Source: Helicostylum pulchrum
Lineage: Eukaryota; Mucoromycota; Mucoromycetes; Mucorales; Mucoraceae
DNA: 64,000 bases
NCBI GenBank assembly: GCA_025677825.1
Contig: JAIXMO010000080.1
Span: 1-64,000 of the forward strand
Direction of reading: 5' to 3'
Below are positions 47,717 through 61,220 of this stretch, in pieces; within the stretch, counting starts at the first letter, position 1, and the number at the start of each line of letters is the position of its first letter. The notes under the pieces were generated by a model that had not been told where the DNA came from, did no database searches, and worked only from the letters and a program-made list of their open reading frames with translations. The position numbers and the translations under genes are program-made.

Positions 47717-50648
47717 ATGGATAATAACCAGTTACTAATCGAAAAGACCAAACCAGTCAATTCAACAAACTCAACAAGCCCAATTTCAGACTGGGACCAC
47801 GATTTAGCACCTATTCCTCGACTTCAAATAGTAGACGAACATCAAAAATTTTCGTAAAGTACATAATTTAAAATATATGCATATATTTCTTTTTACACAA
47901 TTATATTTATATATAGTGACGAACTTCCGCAGTATATGAATGATTGGGGTCTTTCTGATTCTGGATTCAATTACGATGTAGTAGCAGTATTTGGATCACA
48001 AAGTACCGGAAAAAGTAATATATTAAATAAAAATAATGGATCATATGATGGGGGTATATAAGATAATATTTATATTTATTTATTCTCATTTGTAGGTACT
48101 TTGTTAAATAGATTATTCGGTACTTCATTTGCAGAAATGGATGAGAATCAACGAAAACAGACGACAAAGGGTATTTGGTTATCTCGTGCTAGAGGTATGC
48201 ATGTCCTTGTGATGGATGTAGAAGGAACAGATGGTCGTGAACGTGGAGAAGATCAAGACTTTGAGCGTAAATCAGCATTGTTTTCAATGGCTACGAGTGA
48301 AGTTATTATAATTAATTTATGGGAACATCAAGTGGGTCTTTATCAAGGTGCCAATATGGGTTTATTAAAGACTGTATTTGAAGTCAATTTACAGCTATTT
48401 CAAAACCAAAAGAGGTATTTATTTTAGAGATTTCTTAGCACATGATAATTACTAAATTATTATATCATACACAGTAAAGAAAAAACTTTATTATTGATCG
48501 TCATTCGTGATTTTGTTGGCGCGACTCCATTAGATAATTTGGCAAACACACTAAAAGCGGATCTCGAAAAGATTTGGGCCAGCTTGTCAAAAGTAAGAAA
48601 AAAAAACTATGTTTATTCTATATGTATACTAAACTCGCCCTTTTATTTTAGCCTGAAGGTTTAGAGGATTGTAAAATTACTCAGTATTTCGATTTCATGT
48701 TTACTGGTTTACCTCATAAGATTTTACTACCAGATAAATTCGATCAAGAAGTAACAAAACTTCGTTCTAGGTAAAAAAAAAAAAAAAAACTTCTATCAGT
48801 GACGTAAAACAAAATAAGGTTATTAAGTTACCTTTTAGATTTAATGATCCCAAAGATCCCAACTTTGTATTTCGTCCAGAATATCACAAACGTATTCCAG
48901 CAGATGGTTACCATTTATACGCTTCTAGTATTTGGGATAAGGTGCTAACAAACAAAGATCTTGATTTACCTACACAACAACAACTTTTAGCTCAATACAG
49001 ATGTGACGAAATATCAAATGTAAAAAAAAATCATGCCATTTGAATTATATGACTAATTCATGCTTTTTTTTTTACGCTAGGCCGCATTTGAAGTATTTAA
49101 CCAAAGAATTACGCTATATAAATCACCAATCTTGGAAAAGGGCGAAGTTAATTTAGAGCTAGGAAAAGTGATGAAAGGTATAAGGGAGGAAGCGTTAGAA
49201 ACATTTGATAAAAGTGCATCCCGTTACGATCAAGGTGTATACCAAAAGAAACGATTAGAGATGTATGCAAAGTTAAATATTCAATTGGGTGTATACTTTG
49301 TTGGTCAAATAAATAATTTGCATAAAAATGCCGTCATTATGTTTGATGAAAACCTTCAAAAACAATTGAAAACCACTGCATGTAATTTTGCTCACGTCGT
49401 CTCTACTTGCTTAAAACAAGCAAATGAATACTTTATTAATGGTGCAAAAGGTAAACAAGATAGTAAATTCAGAATACATATCAGACTTACTTTTTTATAT
49501 ATTTTAGCTACCATGTTACCTGAAACTGACTGGTCTTATTCTCATGAGCAAGAGCTGTTAACTGAAGATTTTAATGAAATATCCTCAAAGGCTCGTACTA
49601 CGGAATTTAAAAAGATGAATAAAGCACTCGAAAAACAAATAGAAACCGAACTTGCAGATATAATTGCTCTCGAATTAAATCAACCTACTAACGATATGTG
49701 GCACAAGGTGATTGATACTTACAAATCTACTGTTTCTGATGGTAAAAAACTACTATCCAAGAAAGCTAAAAGTAAATCCTGGTATATTATGAATACAGAA
49801 ATATATAACACTAACATTATTTATGACATAGGCTTTGATTCCTCTAAAGAAGAGATTGAAAAGTCTGTATCTGATCTTAAGAAACGAACTTGGATTGCTC
49901 TTCGTAAAAAAGTGGATGAGGAGCTAGCGGATAATTTATTATTATTAAAATTAAGAAATAGGTATATATGTGTGCTTAAATACATAAAAATAGGTATTGA
50001 CATCTTTATAGATTCGAGGAAAAATTCCGTTATGATGAAAATGGACTTCCCAAGGTCTGGAAACCTCAGGACGATATTGACTCACGATTTAAAAAGGCTA
50101 GAGACGAGGTAAAAATAAACGATTACAAAAAAAAAGAGGGGATATTGGTTATTTAACCCATTCTATAATAGACATTATCATTAATCAAACGATTTTCCAA
50201 AGTCGACTTGAGTATGGATCCAGATTTTAAACTAGAATCAGATGAAGACTTTGACTTTGAAAGGTCACTTACAGTTTTATCCGAGGCCAAACAAATTGAT
50301 ATTACAACTAGGTTTAAACGAGAATCAGATGCATTTTTCTTGGAGGCAAAAAGATCTGTTGTATCGACAACAGCTAAAATACCTCCTTGGGTTATTTTAG
50401 TGATGATTGTGCTAGGATGGAACGAATTTATGGGTCTTCTGCAAAGACCATTGTATCTGGCTATAGTCATTCTATGTCTTAGTATAGCATACGTAATATA
50501 CGCTCTTAACCTTTGGGGTCCAGCTGTAACTATTTTCTCGACCGTCACAGGTGAAGCCACAAGGATGATTAAAGCAAAATTAGCCGAGACAATAAATCCA
50601 ACAAGTGATAGAAGTCAACATTATGAAATGGCACCCGTTAACAATTAG
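47717..50648 (+). CDS. SEY1: SEY1 / RHD3, ER membrane-fusion GTPase
   Basis: Eleven exons (47717-47853, 47917-48014, 48096-48414, 48475-48592, 48652-48770, 48839-49019, 49081-49450, 49508-49771, 49832-49961, 50012-50108, 50172-50648) give 769 aa, as in yeast Sey1 (776). GTPase motifs: [20 protein letters not shown] (P-loop), KQTTKGIW (switch), [18 protein letters not shown] (DxxG region), [13 protein letters not shown]. The helical bundle includes [17 protein letters not shown]. Two hydrophobic hairpin segments near the C-terminus ([40 protein letters not shown]) anchor it in the ER, followed by a cytosolic tail. Sey1 fuses ER tubules. The P-loop is split by intron 2 (STGK | STLLN). Confidence 0.95.
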
Positions 50649-51939
50649 AAGTGTTTATTGAAACTAATTATAGACCAAACCCCCATTTAGTTAACTTTAA
50701 ATACTTTAATAAAATATCAACTGTTGCCTCCCATATGTAAGCACTTTCAACCTCTTTGATTTATAACAAAGTGACTGGTTTTACTAATTAATAAAAATTT
50801 TCGTTTTAATTTTAAAATAAAGGAAAATGGCAGTGATATGGTTTTGCCGCCAGTAATTGATACATAGTATCTACTTTAGGCTTAGGAATATATCATCCAG
50901 AAAGTTCGAGAGCTAGAGTACCGTCACCGAGCTCCTGCCGAGGCATTCACTCAAGGATTCAGTAACATCCAACCCATATTCAAACGATCACTTGTTCAAG
51001 CTTGAGCTACTTAAGGATATACGCAGATAACTTAAGAACCAAATCTCCCAGATAGTACTAATACATAAATATATTCCCATCAAAACGAATTGATTCCTAC
51101 GCCCTGTAGTAGTAACGTTATTTTTTCAGAAAATGCAAGCTAAAGAAAAAACCAAATTGTTGCTGAAATTCTTCTCTTTTTATAGCTGAATTTTTTTTTT
51201 TTTTAAATTCCCCTCTTCAAATAAATTTTTTTTCATTGGGCCACTATTAGTTTCTTCAGTCACAAAAAAAAAATTAACTTGCTGGATGCGTTTTAGATCT
51301 CAGTTTTGTTCCAAAAGAGAAGAAAACTTGTGTCAGTTGAAAGCAGTAAAATCACGCAATTGTTTACATGCTCGGTAAAGTTCCATTGCAGCTAAATATT
51401 TTGATTTTCAGAGCATGTAATATTCATGTAAACAAACAGATGTCACCATCCATGTGAAAACTTTATTTTAAAACAAACAAATCGGAAATTTAAATCTTCA
51501 AAAAGGAAATTTGCAGACCACGCGATAGTAGTAACAAGAAAGAAAAATGATTCAAATTCATCTCGGTGGGTATAATGCTGAAGATTTCTAAACCGAACGA
51601 TGAATTTAAATTTCAAAGTTCAATATAGCAAAAGACAGTTTGTTCTTCATTAGTAATGGGATTGTTTGACAGAGGAAGGCGTAGAAATCATTTCAAAACT
51701 TTTTTTGATAAACAACGTTTATGTCACTATTTATTATTTTTAATAAGATCAAGCTTTATCAATATTATAATAATACATAAAAAAAAACTATCATAGACTA
51801 TAAGGTCATGAATGATGATATAGATCAGAATAATTTGTTTCTCTAATTAGCTATAACTTTAATAACATTTTTTTTTTCCATTACTTGATTATTATCACTA
51901 TTATTATTATTATTATTATTGTTATTATTGTTATTATTA

Positions 51940-51980
<41 letters not shown>

Positions 51981-53692
51981 TGATATTCGGTACTGTAAAT
52001 ATTAATAAAACCGTCTCCCACTTTTATCATATATTATGTATATAAGGGTGTACTGAGCTATTATATCATACAAAAACAGATGTGTTTAAAAAAACAAAAG
52101 AATAAACAAAGGAAAGCAAAGGTGTATTATAGAATACAAGTGCTTTTTAAAAGAGCTGCATACCATAGTTCATATAACTTATACACGAAATAAAGATGAG
52201 TAAATGAATGAAAAAAAGGTGGAGTCATAGCTATTATAAGGGGGAAAAAAAGATATAATAAAAAAAGGTTTTTTATTTATTTGAGTATTGCCAAGGCTTG
52301 AAATAAATAAATAGAAAGAGTTGTCAATTAGAAATCATAACATCCACAAAAAATCGTAACTAGGTACTCTTCACTAAAAGTATTGTGTATCATCTATTAA
52401 AATATTATATTGACATGTATACACATCTAGTTTCTATAAAAAACAGTAAGTATAAACAAAAACAAAAACTATACAAATCTTATGTATTCTTTGTCGAAAG
52501 GAAAAAATTTCCAGGCATCAATAAATGTTAACTAACTGCGTTTGTTTGAATCAAAGCCGCCTTCTTTTTTATAATTAGTGCTATGTATCACTGGTTAAAT
52601 GCTTTAACAAAAACATTAGATATGGCAACAAAAAAGCCAAAAAGAAATTTACAAGCGTATCGGTGCTGTAGTAGGTAAAGTTTCTGATAATATTATGGAT
52701 AACTAGTGGTTTCAATACTATATTTTGGCGAAGATTTGAATATTACAATGGATTAGGTAATATATTGTACATTATAGTGAATAAACGTTTTTGGTGTGTA
52801 ATAAAATAACTAGCTTTTAAATGCTTGTACCTTTCGTAATTGATGTGTTCAATGATCATCTTTTAATTATATTTATTTTAGCAAATATATATTTAAGTCA
52901 TTACATCACAATACCTTTATTCGAGTGGTGAATAAATTTATAAGTGTGGATTTTAGGAAGTACACGGTTATATATCAAAGAGACGATAACAATAAAAAGT
53001 AATTAATCTTAATTTATTCGAAGAAACCGTATGAAAGCGTCTTGTCTTTAAGAGTGTATTGTCAATCGATGATATTCATAAACATGGAGATAATAATCAA
53101 GCCGATAGAGAGAATATCCTAAAGTAAATCTTACAAAGTAATTAACTACGTGTCATTTTAATACATAGCTCTGTATTGTTTTAATTGATAATAATGAAAA
53201 GCTTAATGGAATTTTAAATGATTCTAACGTTCAAACTCTTCTGAAAAACGATAAACACCATATTTTTTCATACAGTAACTTGGGTGAGCTCAAGAACTAT
53301 TTAAAGTGTTATAATCCGTTATTGTTTGTCCATTATCTAATTTTTACAGTGAAATAAGGTGTTTTCTTTGAATAATTAAAAATCAGGAAATGATACTTTT
53401 GCCCAAGTTTCTTAGCAAAAGTTGGCTACTAGGAGCCAAAACGCGTTTCCGGTTTCTTAATAAAATAAAAAACATTATTTATTATAACTGCTGAAATTAG
53501 CAGTGATTTCTTATGTGAGCGATTTTTTAAGCTGCGGTATCTTAATGAGCTTTTTTAGTCGAAGTGATTATCACAGTGTGATAGACGCGTTATAATTTTC
53601 TATTTTAAAACGCGCTACAACCTTGACCCTTTTTTTTCATAAAAAAAAAAAGTAAATAAAAGGCTTGTTTGCTCACTAGTAATTTCAAAGCT
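50649..53692. other. 3-kb gene desert
   Basis: This is the longest interval without a gene I can support. It holds A/T runs, the TTA microsatellite (51901-51981), a GC-richer patch at 50901-51003 with a 34-codon open stretch (KVRELEYRHRAPAEAFTQGF), and an 11-bp inverted repeat TTGTTTACATG...CATGTAAACAA at about 51360-51437. No tRNA, rRNA or conserved frame is seen on either strand. Confidence 0.45.
51901..51981. repeat. TTA/TTG trinucleotide microsatellite
   Basis: About 27 units of TTA with a few GTT interruptions, in non-coding DNA. The length is likely variable between strains. Confidence 0.95.
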
Positions 53693-56600
53693 ATGAGCTT
53701 AGGAAATAGTACCAACGTAATCATGAATTCTCAAGATAATGTCAGTGATTGGAATAACGAGGAAGACCTTTTAATGTCAGGTACCATTTTCTTTATTTTC
53801 ACCATTGTATGTTTCGTTCTCTCTAAAAAAAGCTATACCATTTTAAAACTTAGACTTTTCAATCGACCTTAGCCTCGATGATATACCAAACTTTACCATA
53901 GAGCAGCTATTAGATCTTGATATACCTTTTAAACCCGAGCAGTCTACAAACCATAATGACAATTCAGACGATATGTTTGGCAGCGATGACGATATTTTAC
54001 AAGCACTTGAACACGATCCTTCTTGGAGTATTGCTAATGAACCCAATTATGGCCAACCTACCCAAACACAAGCATATAGTGAGATCAAGACAGCCGAACG
54101 TTTGGACTCCTCGAATAATTCTGTAGAGAATATTGATGCTTGTATGAGTAATTTGGATATTATAAAAAACGACTCGCAAACTTTTTTCGCTACTCAGTCA
54201 ATAACGGAACAAGAGATAACGTCATTTATTCAGGAAGACACTAGTATGGATGATGTATCAACGGATATTTGTTCTCAAAAGATACAATCATTAGATTTAA
54301 TTGAAGAACCCGTTACTTCAGTTACTCCATTACCGCAGCTTGAGACGCCTGTATCTTCAACCATTACTCCATCTTCTCCAATACTGACTCGATCGTCACG
54401 ACCTGGAATTTCTTTAAGAAAGAGAAACGCTATTCAACTGCAACCTTTCACTTTAGAAAATGCACAGTATAAAAAACTCATTGCAGGAGACTGGACAAAA
54501 TCCAATTTAAAAGATGTTGTAAATATAAAGCAAACTCCAAATGATAAAGATACGGACACGGATTTTATTCCATTTGATACACAGCTCGTGGATGAACCTA
54601 CGGACGAGATTTCTGCACATGAACTCGAGTCTTTAGGTGTATACTGTAATAAACCCGAGCTAGATAAAAAAATACAAAAGAAAAACTCATTGATCCCATC
54701 AGCTCCAAAAACTATAGCTTCATCCGCTTCTCGATCACAGAAAAATAATACATCAGTAGAACCATCTTCTTTTCGTGCTCAAGAAACTTTGGCTTCAACT
54801 TCGGCTTCTATAGCATCATCCTCTAGTATACCTGAAAGAACGTGCCCCCCATTAACAGAGCTCTTTAGCAAAAATCCTACAAGTATAGAGTACCCTGAAG
54901 AGCTTCAAAAATATGGATTGGATAAATTGGTTCTGCCACGTACTAATAAACTTAAAACGAAAAAAGTAATTACATTTACAACAAAGAGGAAGAGTAGTAA
55001 GCGAAAGGAAAGAAGCACTTTATCTAGAAACGCTGAATTACCAAACACAGATATCTTTGCATTTGATTTTAATCCTAAAGCAATACCCAGACCTTTACCT
55101 ACGATAGATTCAAGTATACCCGCGGAAGATCCTGAAAATGAGTCGGACGAAGAAGTGGTCTTTAGACGTCCTCGTTTAAATAAAAGAAAAGTGTTGATAA
55201 GTGATAGTGAAGAGGAAGATGGCGAGGAAGAAGAAGAAGAAGCTGAGCCAATGACCGAGGAACAGCTTAATTCAATTTTTGCTTTTCCAACAGAACCACT
55301 GGAACCACAACAAGTTAAAACATATGGCGTTAAAACGGGTAGTAGTAGTAGTAGTAGCAGTGCTATGCCTATCCTTGATGATGGTTTTGAATACAGAGAT
55401 CAAAAAAGGCAAAGGATGGATATTAGAGATCTACAAGCAAAGAGTCTTAAGAATGTCTTGCCAGCTTCTTATATAAAGTTGAATCAAAAGAAATTGGAAG
55501 AAGAGTTTAGAAATCGTAGATTGGCGAAAAATACGAGATCACATGCGACATCAAGTACTGTAATGTCGAAAAAAGATTCGAGTCGTATTTCTAGAAACGC
55601 TGAAGATATTTTTGCCGCGTTTCGTGAGGATACTGATGATGAAGTTGATAATAATAATTCAATTGACCAGCATATTCGAGGATCCAACGTTAGTACAAGA
55701 AGCCATGATGACACTATTATAATTGACAATAGCGAAAGCTTTTATTACGATGATGATGGCGAAGATGGTTTTTTATTCGATCACGGTATTGGTATAGATG
55801 ATAATGATTCTATTATTGACTATAGTGATCGCATTAGCTATGATCGCGATGCTATAACTAATCGTGGCGAAACTGTTAACTACAGTTACGATAGTGAAAA
55901 CATATTTGGGACCGATGATGGAATGGAATACGATTATGATGATGATAATGGAATGGTCTACGAGAATAATACAATTAGCCACCATGGAATAATTGATCAC
56001 GCAGATAGGGTAGATAATAGCAGTAGAATTGACACATATTTTATTCCTGAATATAGAAACAGCGCCTCTACTTCATCTATAACCCGCATTGATACAGCTA
56101 CATTGAGCCCTACTTCTCAAAATGCTTTTATGCACAACGCTTCCGTAGATCAGTCACAAGCTATAGAGTTTGATAGAATATCGAGACAGAGTATTCAATC
56201 AACAGGAAATAAGCGTAGTATTCAATCGGCAGGAACAAGTCGAAGACCTATTGCAAAATCTTCAGCTACTAATGCAAGGCCTACTAACAGAAATACTGGA
56301 CGTGCTAAACCAACTAGTACTACTACAACTAAGCGAAAAAGACGTCCCAAGAAAACTATGGATGATATATATGTACATAAACCTTATTTTCTATCGCCTA
56401 TGTTTAATAGAGGTAGCGGTAGGGCTAATGAAGCAGGTGGTCGAGGTAACGGACATAGTCGTGGCAGTGAAACGAGAGAAAACCATAGAGCAAATAACGT
56501 AAACAACAACGATAATGTATTTCACAGAGACGATTTGCCACGAAAAGCGTTTGATGATATTTATATGAATACAAAGCGCCAATCGAAGTATTATAGCAGC

Positions 56601-57572
56601 GATGGTATTTATATCGGAAATTATGATATTAGTGACTATTTGAATCGAAACGTAGTTCATAAAGATTCGACTAACAGGGCTGTGCCAATTTATTCTTTGG
56701 ATGAAGTTATTAAACGAGTACATGATCTCAAAAGCTCTGATCTACAAGGCATCATTGGGTTACGAGATACAGTTTACATACACCGTCAATTGATAGTACC
56801 ACTTATTTCTAAAAACCCAAAAGAGAAATGTACGTATCCTCAATTCAAGGAATCACATTCAGACTTAATATTGTTTGGAAAACGATATTACTGGAAACAA
56901 ATTAATTCTGAAGGAACGCATATTATCAACGACCTTTTTGCTAAAGTGTTTCAAGATATTTTACACTTCTGTCGAAATGATAAGTATAGTCCAGTGGTTA
57001 ATGAATTTGGAGATTTACCTGATCACGAATATTTTTATATATTTGTTTCTCTATGCCTTACACAATGGGTTCCAATACTTCCTGTCAAAGAACAAAACGA
57101 ATTAATTTTATTTCTTACTTACCATGTTCGAAGTTTAGCATATTCATTAACAAAATTGGCAGAGATTCGCCAACATGAAAAAATAGGATGGAAACCTATT
57201 GTTAAACTTTTACTGTATTTGTTGGACTGGACATGTAGACTTGAATTATTGCATATGGATAGAACAATTTGGTCAGTAATAGAGCTCTCTCAGACAATAA
57301 TGGATGTGCTTGTTTATATTGGATATGAAAGAGTTAAAAAAGAAAATAATCAATACTTGATCGAGGCCTGGATTTGCTTAATTTTAATTATGTCTGTTTC
57401 TAACAGAAAGCATGGATATCATTTGAATGAAACGATCTTTGTAAATCAGATAAATAGTAGTATCCAAAGAAAATCGGGGAAATTGGCTAGTTATGAATAT
57501 AAAAAGCGTAGAACCATAAAATTCTGGGCGGAAACTTTAGACTATATTTTGAATAAGCATACTATCTTTTAA
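53693..57572 (+). CDS. Large repair-type protein, candidate MMS22/Mus7 family
   Basis: Two exons (53693-53780, 53854-57572) give 1268 aa. The N-terminus is acidic (SDWNNEEDLLMSDFSIDL, DDMFGSDDDILQALEHDPSW). Near residue 170 lies SLRKRNAIQLQPFTLENAQY, which resembles the R-K-R-x-x-I-Q-x-x-P-x-T-x-E signature I recall from MMS22/Mus7 proteins. The centre is disordered: S/E/D-rich with KRKVLISDSEEEDGEEEEEE (possible SUMO- or CK2-related motif), a D/N/Y-rich stretch at 55640-56030, and NLS-like KRKRRPKK. The C-terminal 300 residues are helical with no known domain. Mms22/Mus7 works with the Rtt101/Cul4-Mms1 ligase at stalled replication forks. The assignment rests on one motif and the overall layout, and the protein is shorter than fission yeast Mus7. 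Confidence 0.6.
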
Positions 57573-58199
57573 AAAGCAAGCTCAATTAGCATTTGTTACA
57601 TAAAACCTAAATAAAATAAGCGGGCTTTTTTATATAAAAGAGTATGGACATAATAAATAAATAACCATGATACACATACACATGCAATACAAACAATGCT
57701 TAAAAGAGATAAATAAAAAAAAACCAGATAGATTCGTGTTGTACAAGGGAAGACAAAAGGCGCCTGGATTAATGGTTAACCTGCTAACTAACGGTGGAAG
57801 TAAGTACGACAGAAAGAAACAAAATAAAAATAAAAAATAAGAATAAGAAGAAGAAGCATAAAAACGGAGACTCTGAAAGGAAAGATATAATGAATGATGA
57901 GATATAATCTGACTTGCTTTTTTGAAACATAGATCTCCAGGTGTGTAGGTAAAGGCTGTCACGTAACATCATTTGCATAATGGAGATTATGCTCTAGTTC
58001 CTATTCTGAAAGTACTATTATTCGCTTCTAAAATGCTAATTTACTTACAATAAAAAGGGTGATCTACATTTTTAATTATGATGTATTACGCTACAATTTA
58101 TTTTACATGCATTTGTTATGTTTATTTTTTAATGTAGCACTATTATGTGTGCGTGTGTGTTTGTTTTTATGATAAAATATGTACAAATAATAGAATAAT
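57573..58199. other. Convergent intergenic region, no gene
   Basis: About 630 bp between the converging stops of the candidate MMS22 gene and the proton ATPase. AATAAA-type signals lie near 57608-57664. Minus-strand open frames here are F/S/L-rich low complexity and are not supported. Confidence 0.5.
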
Positions 58200-61100
58200 T
58201 TAATATGATTTGATAGAACTAACAGATTCTCTTCGTTGTGCTCTATCATAACCAAAGCGAGATTTTTGTTGCTTTTGAACAAATTTCGCAGCCTTTGTCT
58301 CCTTGATAGGCTTGGATGGTACAAAGGCAGGTACAGAAGACCTAGATGTCTTGTCAAACTTTTCCCATACGTAAATTGTAACTACTTTGATTATATCCAT
58401 AATAAAGAATGTGGCGAAAGAAATGGCAAGAATAATGACACTGGTAACCCAGCCAATACCAGCAATGTTGGGGTTATTGGGTATACCGTACACAGAAAGA
58501 AGAAGTGCAATAAGTTGTGTACCTAAAATAACTAGGATAAATACCAATGAAGGAAGACTCTTCCACCAGAATCCAGTAGTACGAGTAGAAAAGATAACGA
58601 AATGAGGAGCTACAATGAATGTTAATAATACTATACATATAAATTGTTCCCTTTTTTTTTTTTTTTACCTGAAGAAATATGAAGGTACATGATAGTAGAG
58701 ATTTCAGGAGGAGTGAAACCAAGTACATCTCGGAAAATATAAAAGTGAGCAAATGAAAATGCGGAAAGAGCAATAGCGAGTACAAAAGAAAGAACAATTA
58801 AAAGCTGTAAGCGCCACATGTTTGGGGTACGCGATACCTGTACATTGTCAACTGCCATAATCAAAGTAGCCGCATCATTCAAGAGCGAAATAAGAATAAG
58901 GAATACAGGTGGCATTTTCCAACCTTCAGCAAGTGTAATAACAAAGAAGAATAGTAAGAAATGAATTGTAGACGTAATTCGATATAAGGCATATGATTGA
59001 AGACGTTGAAAGATAACACGAGATACCTTGATACCATCGATAATGGCTGAAAGTCCTGGTGCTAATAATACGATATCAGCAGCTGCACGAGCTGCATCTG
59101 TAGAACCAGCAACAGCAATACCAACATTTGCTTTTTTCAAAGCAGGCGCATCATTGACACCATCGCCCGTCATAGCAACAAAGTAACCTCTCTTTTGTAA
59201 TTCTTCAATTACGTGAAATTTATGCTCTGCAGTATAAAAAATAATTTTTTTGTTAGATACGTATTAAAGTTGAGTTATACATGCATATTATTTCGTACCA
59301 GGAACAACACCAGCAAAGCCATCAGAATAGACACATAAATCAGAAATTTCTTTTTCGGACTTTTTAGGATCAATTAATTCCTCCACTTCTAAAATATTTT
59401 GACCCATTCCAAGTCTACCAGCTACTTCTTTAGCAATAATCCCTTGGTCACCAGTAATCATTTTAACGGAGATACCATATTGTTGACATTCAGCTAAAGT
59501 CTGGGCAGAGTCATCTCTAGGTGGATCAATTAAACTAAGTAAACCAATCAACTCCCACTTTTCCATTCCATTGAGAGTACGTGCTACACCCAACGCTCTT
59601 AATCCACGACTAGCGAATTGTTGAATCATATTTTCAGCTTGTTCATTACCTTGTACGAGTTTCATAATAACTTGTGGTGCACCTTTTGCTACACGAAATT
59701 TTTCTTGAGAAGAAATATCTACCACAGTCGCTTGAGCAGTTTTGTCAGACGAATTAAAAGGTTTAAATGAAATGACTTCATAACCTTGTACTTTATGTGA
59801 TCCATCATTTATTACTTGAGGGTGATGAGTTTCAGCTGCAGTTCGTACAGCAAATTCAATTGGGTCATCTGTTGCTGCTTCAGAAGCAAGGTATGAATAA
59901 AGCAAGATATCATTCTTATCATAAGATCCGGCAAGGTAAGGTTCATCAAATGTCAGTTCATTTTTAGTGAGTGTTCCGGTTTTATCACTGCATAAAATAG
60001 AGACAGATGCGAATTCTTCAACAGCAGTTAACCTCTTTACAATTACTTGACGTTTTGCTAATTGTTTGGCACCAATAGCCATAGTAACTGACATGACAGT
60101 GGGTAAACCAACAGGAATACTATAAAAAAGAGCGTAAATGATAAGAGTAAAAAAAAAAAAGGTATACGTATATATACAACTTACGCAGCGATAGTTAATA
60201 TAACCATTTCATTTAAAGTATCCAATACTTGTTCCTTAGTAATAAAACCATTTGCAATTCTTTCAGTTACCAATTCATGTATAAAGATAATGAGGACAAG
60301 TACAACTGAAAGAATAATAAGAAAGTTACCAATATAATTGATAACTTTTTGAAATCTTCCGGAACCTGTAGTAACCGAAATAAGACTAGCAGTTTTTCCA
60401 ATAAACGTATCAGGTCCTGTGCGGACAACAATTGCTTGTTGTTGACCTTGCTTTACAACACAAGAAGAAAATACGACGCTTCCGGGTTTTTTCTTACTGG
60501 GTAGTGATTCACCAGTAAGTGAACTTTGATCTATTTGCATATCAGTTTCGATCGCTTCACCTGTAGCACCAATACCTAATAATCGCGCATCTGCTGGTAC
60601 AATATCTCCTAATCTTAAAACAATAATATCGCCTACTACAATATCTGCAGAATTTACTTCTTTTAATTGACCATTTCTCCAACATCTACAGTGTAAAGCG
60701 AGACTATTCTTTAAAGAGTCAATAGATGTTTCGGCGCGAGATTCTTCTACGTATCCAATTACTGCGTTAATAACAAGCATAGCAGCAATAATACTAAAAT
60801 CAAGCCAATCTCCTGTAATAGCAGTAAACACCAGTGATAAAATCATTAAATATGAAATAGCTCCTGTAACTGAGCAATCAAAAAAAAGGGGGGGGGTTAT
60901 TAAATTATTTCAAACTAAAAAAAAAAAGAAAGAAGGGAGGACTTACAAAACGATAAAAAATGTAAAAGTTTATTTCGCTTTTTTTCGACTAATTCGTTTC
61001 GACCAAACTTTGACATTCGTTCATATACTTGGTTTTCAGTCAAACCGAAAGTAGGCTGTGTTTGAAGGTATGGTTCGAGATGAGCTGGAACATCGTCAAT

Positions 61101-61220
61101 CACGGCTTGTTGAGTTTTATCGCTCGGTTTCGGTGTTGCCGTTAAAGGTACGGCTTCTTCTAAATCATTCGTATATTGATTTGTTATATCCTCCTGTTCA
61201 GCTACTTGTCGGAAACCCAT
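58200..61220 (-). CDS. P-type (IIIA) plasma-membrane H+-ATPase
   Basis: Five exons (60947-61220, 60185-60869, 59299-60119, 58669-59226, 58200-58609) give 915 aa. Motifs: IDQSSLTGESLPSKKKPGSV (actuator TGES), ILCSDKTGTLTKNELTFD (phosphorylated Asp), RVAKGAPQVI (nucleotide site), LLSLIDPPRDDSAQTL, VKMITGDQGIIAKEVAGRLG, VAMTGDGVNDAPALKKANVG. About ten membrane spans fit. It would pump protons and energise uptake at the plasma membrane. Around TM4 it reads IPVGLPTVMSVTMAIGAKQL, where yeast Pma1 has GLPAVVTTTMAVGA; P-T-V-x-S-V-T-M-A-I-G is closer to plant, protist and bacterial pumps. The C-terminus is basic (QKSRFGYDRAQRRESVSS), with RRES a possible kinase site. Its divergence from Pma1 is memory-based. 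Confidence 0.93.
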
